A stretch of DNA of 64,000 nt from Tupaia tana (Eukaryota; Chordata; Mammalia; Scandentia; Tupaiidae). The notes beneath the pieces are model-generated. The model was not told where the DNA came from and did no database searches. It was given only the letters and a program-made list of their open reading frames with translations. Shown here piece after piece: positions 45,405-57,167 of the stretch (its first letter is position 1; the number at the start of each line of letters is the position of its first letter). The stretch covers positions 68,994,949-69,058,948 of the forward strand of contig JAKSZU010000009.1 of assembly GCA_026018925.1 (NCBI GenBank), given 5' to 3'. The translations under genes and the position numbers were made by a program.

Positions 45405-48112
45405 TTTTTTTATAGTTTTATTATTTTTATTATGGTAATATATACATAACAGGTAATTTACCATTTTCACTTTTTTAAGTGTACAGTTCAATACATGAAG
45501 TACATTTATATTGTTGTGTAACTATCACCACCATTCATCTCAAAACCTTTTTCTTTTTTCCGAAGTGAAACTCTGTACTGATTATACAATAACTCTCCAC
45601 TTCCTTCTGTGACAAGCCCCTAGCAACCACCAGTCAATTTTCTGTCTCTATGAAGTTGACTTATCAACATACTTCATGTGTTACCTATAAATATTTGCTT
45701 TCTCTGGCTGTCATATTTCATCTAGCATAAGTTTCATTCATGTTGTAGCATGAGTCATAGTTTACATTTTTTAAGACTCGGTAATATTCCATGGTATGTG
45801 TTTATATATGCCACATTTTTATTATCAGTTTGTCCATTGATAGACACTTGGATGTTTCTACCTTTTGGGTATTTTTGAATAATGTTGCTGCAAACAAGGG
45901 TATACAAATATTTATTCAAATCCCTGTTATCACTTCTTTTGGATATATTGCCAGGAGTAGAGTTGCAAAATCATATGATAATTCTGTGTTAAATTTTTGA
46001 GGAAAAAACATATTTCCACAAGGACTATGCCATTTTACTTTCTTATCAGCACTGCTCAAGGATTCCAATTTATCCACATTCTCATCCATACTTGCTTTCT
46101 CTATACCTATATTTTTAAATGGCCATGATAGTAAGTGTGAAGTGGTACCTCACTGTACTTCTGATTTGCCCTTCCCTAATGATTATTAATGTTTATCATC
46201 CTCTCATGTGTTTCTTGGCCATTTGTGTATCTTCTTTGTGGAAATATCTGCTCAAGTAATCTGCACAGTTTTTAAATCAGGTTTTGCTCTGTTGGTGTAT
46301 CCTTAGATGCACAGATACTTCCAATTTTGATAAAGTCAAATGATCTATATTTTTGTTGTTGCTTATGTTTTTAATATCATATCCATGAAATCATTGCCAA
46401 ATCCAATATCAAGAAGCTTTCCATCTTAGCCCACTCCATGGTCTGCTGGTTAAGGCAACTGGATCTCACATGGCGGAACCTGCAGTTTGACTCCCAGACC
46501 CAGTGGCTTGAAAAACATGCCAGACACATATGTATGCATGCTTCAAATCCCAAAAAGAGGGAGAAAAAGACGAGAAGGGATTAAAGTATGACCATTCTCT
46601 ATGGAGGGTGGGAGAGGGAGGTGCTTTCTCTTTTGCCTCTCTCTCTCTGGCAAACATACTCTCTAGCAAAAAGAAAAAAACAAAAACAAAAACAAAAACA
46701 AAAACAAAACAAAACAAGAAAAGAAAAAAGAGAGAGAGAGGAAAAAAAACACAACAAACTCTCTTTTCTAGTCTATTTCAAAGAGTTTTTTCCCTCTTCT
46801 TTTAAATGTTTTATACTTTTAGTTTTTGTAGTTAGATCTTTGATTCACTTTGTTTTTGTTTTTGTTTACATGGTGTAAGGTAAGGACCCAATTCATTCAT
46901 TTGCTTATAGTTATCCAGTTTCCCCAGGACCAGTCACTAAAAAAAGTTCCTTTCTCTATCAAATGGTCTTGGCACCCTTGCCAAGAATCACTTGCAAGGA
47001 TTTATTCCTGGACTTTTTGTTCTATTTCATTGGTCTATATACCTATTACTATGCCAGTACCATGTTTCAATTACAATAGATTCATGGCAAATTTTGAATT
47101 CAGAAAGTCTGAGATCTCCAACTTTGTTCCTCATTTTCAGATTGTTTGGCTTTTCAGGTTCTTGAGATTTCATATCAATTTAGGATGAGCTTTTCTCTTT
47201 ATGCAACAAAAATCACTAGAATTGCATCGAATCTGTAGATCACTTTGGGTAGTATTGACATTTTAACAATAGTAAGTCATCAAATCTGAGAAAATGGCAT
47301 GTTTTTCCATATGTATGTGCCTTCCTTAATTTTTTTCAACAAGATTTTGCAGTTTTCGATGTCTTTTGTCTCTTTGGTTAAGTCTATTCCTAAGTATTTT
47401 ATTCTTTTCAACACTATTATAAATGACATTTTTTCTTAATTTTTTTCTATTATTTATTGTTAATGTATAGAAACAAAACTTATTTTGTGTATTTAAACTT
47501 TGCAAATTAATTTACTAGTTCTAACAGTATTTTATGTGTATATAATCATCAGTGATTTCTAGATGTAACATTATGTCATCCGTGAACAGAGATAATTTTG
47601 CTTTTTTCCAATTTAGACGGTTTTCATTTCTTTTTCTAGTGTAATTGTTCTAGGTAAGACTTTCAGCACCATGCTGAATTGAAGTAACAAGAGAAAATAT
47701 CTTTGTCTTGTTCCTGATCTTAAAGGAAAGACTTTCACCCTTGAATGTGGTATTAACTGTGGGGTTTTCCTATATGACTTTTATTATGTTAATGTAGTCT
47801 TTTTTATGCCTTTTTACTGAATGTTTCGATCATGAGAACATATTGGATTGCATCATGTATTTTCTCCTTTATTCTGTTAATGTGGTATATTACTTTAGCT
47901 TTCATGTTTGAACTAACTTTGCATTGCAAGAATAAATCCCATTTGGTTAAGTGTAAAGGCATTTTAATCTACTATTAAAACTTATTTTGCTGTTTTTTTG
48001 TTGAGAATTTTTGCATTACTATTCATAAAAAATATTGGTCTGTAGTTTCCTTTTATGTAGCATGTTTGTACAGTTTCAATAGCAAAGTAAGGCTGGCCTC
48101 ATAGAATGAGTA
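45405..48112 (-). mobile_element. Old LINE-1 (L1M-like), 3' part, left portion
   Basis: Antisense text from the 3' end (ttaagtgtacagttcaatac near 45475) through the ORF2 C-terminus (ggtaatattccatggtatgt near 45780) into the reverse transcriptase region (gctggcctcatagaatgag at 48091). No open frame. It resumes after the RPL21 copy at 49334. Confidence 0.85.
46433..46695 (+). mobile_element. tRNA-derived SINE, old-head form
   Basis: Head agcccactccatggtctgct, related to 12683. Middle and ctctagcaaaaa end kept. The tail grew into (CAAAAA)n to about 46714. Confidence 0.75.
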
Positions 48113-48232
48113 TAAAAGTTCCCATCTTTTGACCTGAACTGACATCTTCCAGTAATTCACCAAAATGGTGAACACAAAGGGAAAGAGGAGAGGCACCCAA
48201 TATATGTTCCCTAGGACTTTTAGAAAACATGG

Positions 48233-48464
48233 GGACCAGAAGTTAGCATAATGGTTATGTCGCTGGACTCCCATGTAGTTGACCGCGGTTCGCATCCCGG
48301 ACACGGTGGCTTAAAACTCACGCTGGACACGTGTGCATGTGTGCCCAAGATCCTGAGAGGAGTATGGAGGAGAAGGGATTGCGGCATGGCCATCCGTCCT
48401 GGGGGGTGATTTCTCACTTTCTGTCTCTCTATCTCTGTCTGTCTGGCGAGCGCACGCATCCTAT

Positions 48465-48509
<45 letters not shown>

Positions 48510-48575
48510 AATACCTCTCCAAAAAAAAACCCCAAAAACCTCTCAAAAAAAAAAAAAAAAGAAAAAAAAAGAAAA
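48233..48575 (+). mobile_element. tRNA-derived SINE inside RPL21 pseudogene
   Basis: Head ggggaccagaagttagcat, gttcgcatcccgg plus cttaaaactcac variant pair. A long A-run at 48469-48506 and a re-duplicated cctctccaaaa tail lengthen the 3' end. Confidence 0.95.
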
Positions 48576-49031
48576 AGAAAACATGGAGTGGGTCTTCTGG
48601 CAACATACATGTGAATCTACAAGAAAGGTGATATTGTATATTGTAGACATTAAGCCAATGGGTACTGGTCAAAAAGCAATGTCCCACAAATGTTACCATG
48701 GCAAAATGAACAGTCTTCAATGCTACCTAGCATGTTATTGGTATTGTCCTAAACAAACAAGTTAAGAGCAAGATTCTTGCCAAGAGAATTAATGTGTGTA
48801 TTGAGCATAGTAAGCATTCTAAGAACAGAGATAGCTTCCTAAAATGTGTGAAGGAAAATGACCAGAAAAAGAAGGAACCCAAAGAAGAAGGTACCTGGGT
48901 TCAACTGAAGAGCAAGCCTGCTCCACCCAGAGAAACAGACTTTGGGAGAACCAGTGGAAAAGTGCCTAAGCTTCTGGAACCTATTCCCTATGAATTTATG
49001 GCATAATGGGTATAAAAAATAAACTAAACTT

Positions 49032-49302
49032 GGGACCAGCATATGGTGTAGTAGTGGTTACATCACTGGACTCCCACATAGTTGATTGCGGTTCAAGTCC
49101 AGGACCTGAGGGCTTAAAACTCACACCAGGTGCATGTGCATGAGTGCCCAAAATCCCAAGAGGAAACTGGAGGCGAAGAAAGTGTGGCATGGCCATCCTC
49201 CCTGGGGAGTGATTTCTTGCTTTCTGTTTTTCTGTCTCTTTCTGTCTCTCGGGTGAAAACACACACCCTATAGCAAAAATCTCTCTCAAAACAAACAAAC
49301 AA
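49032..49302 (+). mobile_element. tRNA-derived SINE in the RPL21 pseudogene 3'UTR
   Basis: Diverged head gggaccagcatatggtgtag. TSD near aactaaact on both sides; tail (caaa)n. Confidence 0.9.
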
Positions 49303-49365
49303 ACCAAGAACTAAACTATGGCCTAAAAAAATGTTTTTCTTAATTGAGTAGAATTGTATTACCTC

Positions 49366-49408
49366 CCCCTGATTCAGTGCCTTAACCACTACACCTCTTG
49401 CTGGCCCC
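49366..49408 (-). mobile_element. SINE head fragment
   Basis: gattcagtgccttaaccact through cttgctggcccc is a head-only remnant. Confidence 0.65.
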
Positions 49409-49420
49409 TTAGGTGGCTTT

Positions 49421-49586
49421 TTTTTTTAGTTTTTGTATTATTTTATTTATTTATTATTACCTGTTAGTTTGACCAGAGAGACAGAGAGAGAGAAAATGAG
49501 AAAGCAAGCTGCCAGATCTAGGACTCAAACCATAGTCGACCATGTGGGAATCTAGTAGTTTAACCATCATGCCACCTGCCAGTCCG
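49421..49586 (-). mobile_element. tRNA-derived SINE, short form
   Basis: (attt)n tail, gaccagagagacagagagag run, head with no central module. TSD ccttaggtggct on both sides. Confidence 0.9.
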
Positions 49587-50326
49587 CCCTTAGGTGGCTT
49601 ATTATGCAACAAATAAAACTCAGTTGTTTAGAAAACATTTTTTAAAATTTCTTCCCCTTTCAGTTTCTTGAAGGATCTTAAAAAATTAGTTTTAATTTTG
49701 GTTAAATATTTGATAGTATTCACCAGTGTAAACATCTGGTTCTAAATTTTTATTGGTTGCAAACGTTTTGATTATTGATTTAATCTCTTTATTACTTGTA
49801 CATCAATTCAGTTTGTATTTCTTTTTACAATAATTTTATTATTATATAATTTAAAAACTATTATTATTTATATACATTCAATTGCTGCATGTCATTTAGC
49901 TTGTAGAATTTAACCAACATGAAATAAACCTCAGACGAGTCCCATTCAAAACACCACACACCTCATCATCAACAGGCAATAAAATGTTTCTGTGTACCAT
50001 AAGTGTCTTATCTCTCTATTTTTTTCTTCCCTAATAACGTTCCCTACAATCTTCATTCTCCTACCCTTCTTTCACCATATGTCCAGTGTCCACAACTATT
50101 TTTAATGATTTTGTGTCCTCTAATCTCTCAGTCTCTACCCTAGAGTGGAGACAGTTGGTATATATTAGGTGGAGACATCCAATATCTCTCTTTCATAACC
50201 TGACTCAATTCACCCAGAAATACATCTTCCATATGCATCCAGTTTCTAGCAAATGCCAGGGTCTTGCTGTTCTTTATTGTTGAATAGAATTCCATGGAGT
50301 ATATGTACCACACTTTTTCAATTCAT

Positions 50327-53300
50327 TCATCTATTTGTGGACATTTGGATTGGTTCCAGCTGTAGTAACCATGAATATTGCCGCAACAAACATAGGTGTG
50401 CAAGTACTTTTCCAACTGAGCATTTTCCTGTCCTTTGATAAATACCCAGGATTGGAACTGATGGATCATATATTAGTTCTATTTGCAGACTTTTGATGAA
50501 CCTCCATATTGTTCTCCACAGTGGTTGGACCAATTTCCATTCCCACCAATGGTGTAGGAGAGTTTCCCTTTCACCACATCCCCACAAGCACTTACCAATT
50601 TTTGTTTAAGATTCTTAATCTTCACCATTCTGACAAAGGTTAGGTTGTATGTCATTGTGGTTTTGACCTGAATCTCCTTTATGATGAGGTATGTGGAGTG
50701 TTTTTTCATATGCTTTTGGTTCTTCGTATGTCTTCCTTAGAGATATGTTTATTCACCTCATTTTCTCATCTTTTTTTATTGGATTAATAATTCTTTTTTT
50801 TTTTTTTTTTTTTTGGGATAAGCTGCTTGTGTTCCGTGTGTATTGTGGTTATCTGGGCTTATCTGGGGCATAGTTTACAAAAATATTCTCTGATTCCAAC
50901 AGTTGTCTATTCACACTAATTACTGTGTCCTTTGTTGTGCAGAAACTTCTTACTCTGATGTAATACCACTTGTCTATTTTGGGGATTATTGACTGTGCTT
51001 TTGGGGGTCTTATTTAAGAAGTTTTTGCATACGCCAATGTCTCCTAGTGTTCTCTCAGTGTTTTCTACAAGTAATTTTATAGTTTGAGGTCTTAGGTTTA
51101 GATTTTTTATTCATTTTGAGATGATTTTTGTTAATGGTGAGAGATAGGGGTTCACAATAATCTTTCTGCAGGTGGATTCCCAGTTTGTCTAGCACCATTT
51201 GCTAAAGAGGTTTTCCTTTTCCCACTAGATTGACTGGTACCCTTTGTCAAAGACCAGTTGGCTGGGGAACCGGCAGTTAGCGTAATGGCTATGTCGCTGG
51301 ACTCCCACGTAGTCGACCGCGGTTCGCGTCTCGGACCCGGTGGCTTACAACTCACGCCGGGTGAGTGTGCGTGCATGCCCAAGATCCCGAGAGGAGAATG
51401 GAGGAGAAGGGATTGCGGCGTGACCATCCCCCCTGGGGGGTGATTTCTCGCTTTCTGTCTCTCTGTCTCTCTCTGTCTGTCTGGCGAGCGCACGCGCCCT
51501 ATAGTGAAAAAAACCTCTCCAAAAAAAAAAAAAGACCAGTTGGCTGTATATATTGGAGTTTATTTCTGGAGTCTCTACTCTGTTCCATTGGTCCACCTGT
51601 GTGTTTCTGTTCTAATACTATGCTGTTTGATGATCACAGCTTTGTAATACATTTTAGGGTGGGGGAGTGAGATGCCACCCACTTTAATCTTCTCGCCCAA
51701 GATTGCATCAAATTCTAAGGTTGTCTTTTTTAGATCTGTGAAGAATGTCTCTAGTATTTTGATTGGAATTGCATTAAATATGTAGATTACTTTGGGTAGA
51801 ATTGCCATGTGATTATATTAATTCTTCCAATCCAGGAACGCGGGATGTCCTTCCACATTTTTGTGTCATTGTTAATAACTTTTTAAAAGATTTTCATATT
51901 TTTTTGTAAAGGTCTTTGACATCCTTAGTTAGGTTTATCCCTAGGTATCTTATACATTTTGTGGCTATGGTAAAAGGGAGTTCTTTCTTCAGAGCTACCT
52001 CATTCAACTTGTTTGTATATAGAAATAATACAGATTCTTGGATGTTGATTTTTATATTCTGCCACTTTATTCATTTATTTTGAGAAGTTTTTTCATGGAA
52101 ACCTTTGGATTTTCTTAGTATACCATAATGTCATCTGCAAATAAAGATATTTTAATCTCTTCTTTGCCTATTTGAATGCTTTTTATATTATTCTCTTTTC
52201 TGATAGCATTGGCTAAGACTTCCAGTACTATATTGAAAAGGAGTGGAGAGGGTGGGCAGCCTTGTTTATTACCAGTCTTTAGTGCAAAAGATTTTAGCTT
52301 TTCCCATTCAATATAAAGTTATCTATAGGTTTTCATATATGGCTTTTATTGTGTTGAGAAATGACTCTTCCGTATCAATCTTGCTGGGGGTCTTAATCAG
52401 GGAAAGATGTTGTGTTTTATCAAATGCTTTCTCTGCACCAATTAAAATGATCATATGGTTTTTATCTTTCTTTCTGTTAATATGGTGCATTATGTTGCAT
52501 TCCTGGAATAAGGCCTACCTGATCATGATGAATAATCTTTTTTATATATTGTTTAATATGATTTGCAAGTATTTTGTTAAGAATTTTTGCATCTAAATAT
52601 ATCAGAGATATTGGTCTGTAGTTTTCTTTTTTTTTTTGTCATGTCTTTATCTGTTTTAGGAATGAGGATAGGGGAGGCTTCATAAAATGAATTTAGGAGG
52701 TTTTCTTCCTTTTGGATCTTTAGAAATAATTTGAGTAGAATGGGGATTAACTCTTCCTTAAAAGTTTTGTAGAATTCAGAAGTGAAGCCATCAGGACCTG
52801 GGCTTTCTTTGTCAAGAAGTTATTCATTACTGATTCAATCTTATGGCTTGTTATGGGTTCATTCAGATTTTCTATGACCTCTTGATTCAATCTGGGTAGA
52901 TTATATGCATCCAGGACTTTGTCCATCTCCTCCATGTTCTCTTGTTTGTTGGCATATAGTCACTCATAATATTCTGTAATGATGTTTTATATTTCTACTG
53001 TGTCTGTTGTAATGTTGTCTGCTTCATTACATATTTGATTTATCTGGTTTCTTTCTTTCCTCTTCTTAATCAGTCTAGTTAATGGTATGTCGATCTTGTT
53101 AATCTTTTCAAAGAACCAGCTTTTGCTTTCATTTATTTTCTGTATAATTCATTTATTTCTTATTTCATTTGTTTCTTCTCAAATCTTTATTATTTCTGTT
53201 CACCTGGAATTTTTTAGTTTTTTTTTTCCATTGTTGTTTTTCCAATTCCCTGAGACATGATAGGTTTTCAATTTGCCATTTTCCATGTCTTCTTTTGTGC

Positions 53301-53933
53301 ACTAGTTGCCATAAATTTTTCTCTTATGACTGCTTTTGTACTGTCCAATAGATTATGAAAACTCATGTACTCATCGTTTGTTTCCATAAATTTTTTAATT
53401 TCAGACTTAATTTTTTTGGTAGTTAAGAAGTCATTCAGAAGTAGGATGTTTAGTTTTCCTATGTTTGTGTATTTTCAAGTATTCTTCTTAAAATTAATAT
53501 TGTTTCATTCCACTATGGTCAGAAAAGATGCTGGATATATTTTCTATGTCTTTGATTCTGTAAAGGCTTGATTTGTGCCCTGTTATATGGTCAATCTTTG
53601 AAAAAGTTCCATGCTGGGGTGAGAAATATGTATATTTTGTGGTCTTAAGGGTGGAAAGTTCTATAGATGTCTGTTGAGTCCATTGATTTATAGTATCATT
53701 TAGGTCTTATTTCTCTCTGCTTATGTTTTTGTCTAGAAGATCTGTCTAAAGGAGATAATGGGGTGTTGAGATTCCCAACAATTATAGTGTTGCAACCTGT
53801 CTCTCCTTTTAGATCTAGCACTCTTTCCTTCACGTATTTAGGTGCTCCTGAGTTGGGTGCATAGATATTTATAAGCGTTAGGTCTTCTTGATGAATTAGC
53901 CCATTTACTACTATATAATGTCCTTCTGATCTG
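50327..53933 (-). pseudogene. L1-B ORF2, broken and N-terminally deleted
   Basis: Recognisable pieces: linker before the reverse transcriptase at 52747-52935 ([17 protein letters not shown]), FADD codons at 52130-52141 in the text FADD, a thumb-side stretch at 51575-51808 ([17 protein letters not shown]), and the Trp/Cys C-terminus at 50327-50587. Frames change repeatedly, and the endonuclease start is deleted. Confidence 0.85.
51268..51533 (+). mobile_element. tRNA-derived SINE in L1-B, long form, 'gcgtctcg/tacaactca' type
   Basis: Very CpG-rich, so one of the youngest copies. TSD aaagaccagttggctg is perfect on both sides. Inserted at the same L1 position as the SINE at 36123. Confidence 0.96.
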
Positions 53934-53944
53934 ATCTGGAGTTG

Positions 53945-54797
53945 GTAAATTCTTCAAGGTTTTGTTTATCTGAGAATGTTTTTATTATTGTTTTTTCCAT
54001 GTGAAGGATAATTTTGCCAGGTATAGATTTCTTGGTTGAAATTGTTTTTCATTTAACACTTTGACTATATTTCCCTCATTCTTTCTTTGCCTGCATTGTT
54101 TCTGATGAGAAGTCCGATGTTAGCCTGATGGGATATCCTTTGTAAATTTCTCCTTTTTCCATCTTTAGTATCTTGTCTTTGACTGTGGTTTTGGCCAATC
54201 TGGCTATGATGTACCTTGGAAAGGATCTTGTTGGGTTGATTCTATTTGGGGTCCTGTGTATTTCTTGGGTCTGGGTATCTGAATGCTTCTTCCAGGATTT
54301 CATGAAATAAATTATCAATGCCCTTATTATTTTCTTCCTCTTCTGGGATATCAATTACCTGGATATTTGGGTGCTTGATGGTATCTAGTATTTCTCATAT
54401 ATTATCCTCATTTTTCTTGGTTGTTTTCTCAGTCTTTTTGACAATTTTTTCTAGATTAGAGGTTTTGTCTTCTACATTCGTGATTTGATCTTCTGTGTGA
54501 TCTACTTTACTTTTAATATTTTTGAAGGAGGTTTTAATTTCCTGTATCACATTCTTTATCTCTAACAATTGCCTTTGATCCTTTTTTTATGGTGTCTATT
54601 TCTTCTTTCAAATTGTGAAAGGACTTCCTCATCTCCTGGAGCTTGTTGTCTCTTTTCTCTTGCATCTCATTTAGTTTGGTCACTATAAATATTCTTAATT
54701 GTTTATCTGACATTTCCACAAGTTCCATTGTGTTGTCTGTGAATGATGAGGAATTGATATTTTCTCTTGGGGGACAGACATTTTGTTGGTTTCTCAT
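53945..54797 (-). pseudogene. L1-B ORF1, broken
   Basis: N-terminus at 54797 (MRNQQNVCPPRENINS); Lys/Glu-rich coiled-coil-like part to 54534; C-terminal RNA-binding text at 54076-54354 (RYIIARLAKTTVKDKIL). Frameshifts separate them. Confidence 0.82.
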
Positions 54798-55290
54798 ATT
54801 TCTTTTGCCTCTGTGATGATTTCTAGTTATCTAGTGATCTATAAATTTCTTCCTAAATTTTTTAAGGTATCTCCAAGCAACCGAAGGCATGCAGAAGTAG
54901 GCAATTGGAAATCTCTCTTCTGTTCTAACTTCTAGCTGCTCACTAGATCCTTCACTTTTGTCACTGGCCCTGGGTGACTCAAAGTCCTTTCTGTTTATAA
55001 AGAACAGTTCCGCCTGACCCTGAGCCACTGAGTTTCAATTATGGAACAAAAAAGAGCGTGTGGGGTCTGCAACAGAAAACACTAAAGTCCTGAGAGTACA
55101 AAGGTGCATGGGGGAAGGGATGAATCAGGGTTTCAAGTCCTAATGCCTTCCAGAAACAGGCAGCCTGCTGTACGGCAAGATCCTTCACTGCAAATGGAGT
55201 CTGGGAGGGGCAGGGAGGGGCACAAGATCATCTCAATGTCCCAAGCAACACAGAGTCCAAAGGTGAGTGGGGAAGGGCAGTCCCTATTTT

Positions 55291-55394
55291 TTATTTTTCA
55301 TATAACATTGAATGTAAAAAAGTATTGGGTCATCAGAAAAGTTATGAAATATTTTTACACTGAAGAACATAGAAATGTAAATTTTTTAAAGAAC
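55291..55394. other. Short unassigned target region between L1-B and SINEs
   Basis: attgggtcatcagaaaagtt may recall a mariner-like terminus, but no partner repeat is seen. Confidence 0.3.
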
Positions 55395-55580
55395 TATTTT
55401 TTGAATTTTATTTATTTATTTTATTATTATTGTTAATTTGCCACAGGGCATGTATGCTCACCAGAGAGAAACAGAGAGTGAGAGGGAATGTGAGAAAGTA
55501 AGCTGCCAGATCAAGGACTCAAACTGTGGTTGGCCATGTGGGAGTCCAGCACTTTAACCACCATGCCACGTACTGGCCCC
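55395..55580 (-). mobile_element. tRNA-derived SINE, short form
   Basis: (attt)n tail, ccacagggcatgtatgctca, direct GA-run to head join, end gtactggcccc. Confidence 0.88.
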
Positions 55581-55591
55581 CCTGAACATAA

Positions 55592-55831
55592 TTTTTTTTT
55601 TGAGTGTTTTTTTTTGCTATAGGGTGCGTGCGCTCGCCAGAAAGACAGAAAGTGAGAAATCATCCCCCAGGGAGGATGGTCACAATCCCTTCTCCTCTAC
55701 TCTCCTCTCAGGATCTTGGGCACACATGCACACACACCCAGCATGAGTTTAAGCTGCCGGGTCCGGGATTCGAACCGTGGTCTACTACAAGGAAGTCCAG
55801 CGACATAACCATTATGCCATCTGCTGATCCC
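55592..55831 (-). mobile_element. tRNA-derived SINE, long form, second of three in a row
   Basis: TSDs gaacataattttt and aaacataattttt. A small deletion in the central module (gatggtcacaatccc). Confidence 0.9.
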
Positions 55832-55844
55832 AAACATAATTTTT

Positions 55845-56102
55845 TAAGGGATATCTTTGTTATAGGGTGTGTGCGCTCAGAGAGAGAGAGATAGAGAGAG
55901 ACAGACAGACAGAAAGCAAGAAATCACCCACCCTCCTCCCCCACAGGGGGAATGACCATGATGCATTTCGTTCTCTTCCATTCCCTCATAGGATCTTGGG
56001 CACACAGATACATGTGCTGTACATGAGTTTAACCCTCTAGGTCTAGGACTTGAACCATGGTGGAAGTCCAGCGACGTAACCATTACGCCATCTGCTGGTC
56101 CC
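55845..56102 (-). mobile_element. tRNA-derived SINE, long form, third of three in a row
   Basis: Flanked by aaacataattttttaa and gaacataatttttaa. The central C-run has been rearranged (cacccaccctcctccccc). Confidence 0.9.
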
Positions 56103-56104
56103 AT

Positions 56105-57095
56105 TGAACATAATTTTTAATGAAACATAACAGCTACTTGCTCCAATCATTCTTATTTCTGCTCTCCAGGGGCAAATACTTGTAATTTTTCCAGTTGCTT
56201 CATCTGATAATAATGTCTGTATTTCTAAAAAGCACAAACTTAGAAAAGCATTTCTTGGTTCATTAACTTTAAACATTTTTGGGTACTCTTTATTGACTTC
56301 CTATTATAATAGAAGAAGATTTAGTTTTCTTATACCTCTTTTCACTTTCCAACTGTTTCTCTTGTGTGTATGTGGGGGGGGGTCTCTGAGAAGTTCCTGG
56401 AAAATGTATAGTATGAAAAAAACTATGTATGGGTTTAAAAATATTTTGTGCCAAAGTCAGCTTGTAATTTAATTCCATTTTTCAACAAACCTTTTGACAT
56501 ACTCTCATGTATATGTGTATGCATGTAAAACATATATATCCCTGTATTACTTAAATTATTAATCAGCATGTATGTAATTATTACTATGTAAATATTATTG
56601 ACTGGATATTCCTTGTTTTTATATTTTTAAGTATATATTTTAAATTTTCATTTACTCACAATTTCTTTACAAGGTATAACATATACTTTACCATTAGATA
56701 TATTTACTTCCAGTTTTCATTACTTCAAGTTATTTTTTGCTGTTTACTTTCTAGCATAATTTTCCAGATATCCTGAATTCTTTCCATAAGCACCATATTA
56801 TTATTTACCATAGTAGTTGCTTTACTGAGTTAAATTTTCTAGGACATCTTCTTCCTGGAGCCCTCCATCATTCTACTGTAATTTGGACAGATTGCTCTGA
56901 AAGCTTGTCATAGTGCTGCTACCCTGGAACTAATTATTACACTCTTTTGAAGATGATACAATGATTCCTAAGCCCAGGACTGACATTTAGCTGGTACACA
57001 CATGTCCATCAGAGAAACCAACCTCCCTTTTCACTGGTTGAAAATTCATTCTCATTCATCAGAGCCTTGCAATATTGGTTGCTAAATATTTCTAA
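56105..57095. other. Unassigned DNA, no gene seen
   Basis: AT-rich; a G8 run at 56375-56382. No recognised repeat. Confidence 0.5.
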
Positions 57096-57099
57096 CATC

Positions 57100-57163
57100 T
57101 CTCTGTGTCCCCGAAAAGTGCACGTGCCCTATAGCAAAAATCTCTGTCAAAGAAAAAAAAAAG
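57100..57163 (+). mobile_element. SINE 3' end fragment
   Basis: Only gtgcacgtgccctatagcaaaaatctctg and an A-run remain: a 5'-truncated copy directly before a complete one. Confidence 0.8.
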
Positions 57164-57167
57164 ACAG

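Larger units (their letters stand above)
48113..49333 (+). pseudogene. RPL21: Processed pseudogene of ribosomal protein L21, split by two SINEs
   Basis: RPL21 is a component of the 60S ribosomal subunit. The copy holds 5'UTR, the whole coding region without introns, and 3'UTR. The ATG is at 48165-48167 (N-terminus starts [17 protein letters not shown]). A SINE interrupts it after codon text for FRKHG, flanked by the TSD agaaaacatgg. After the SINE there is an in-frame TGA at 48612-48614 (from an Arg codon), and a 7-bp duplication near 48631-48645 shifts the frame. The C-terminal 70 codons (48794-49006, ending [11 protein letters not shown]) are still open. The 3'UTR carries a second SINE and ends in a short A-run near 49332. 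Flanking tgagta text in the old L1 suggests the TSD. Intronless form and location in L1 show L1-mediated retroposition; it is not a working gene. Confidence 0.95.
49334..49830 (-). mobile_element. Old LINE-1 (L1M-like), right portion
   Basis: Continuation of 45405-48112: agaattgtattacctcccc next to the pseudogene, then ttccccttt and tttcttgaaggatcttaaaa, and gtattcaccagtgtaaacat near 49718. Interrupted by SINE pieces. Confidence 0.7.
49830..55290 (-). mobile_element. LINE-1 (L1-B), near full length, inactive, internally deleted
   Basis: Leftward: 5'UTR 55290-54798, ORF1 54797-53945, ORF2 53933-50330 and 3'UTR to 49830. Same lineage as L1-A by 3'UTR and ORF text. Relative to L1-A it lacks about 385 bp spanning the ORF1/ORF2 junction and the N-terminal part of the endonuclease (junction near 53933). 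Confidence 0.9.

Noticed and set aside
55318..55345. attgggtcatcagaaaagtt as a mariner terminal repeat
   Set aside because: No matching inverted partner and no transposase text nearby.
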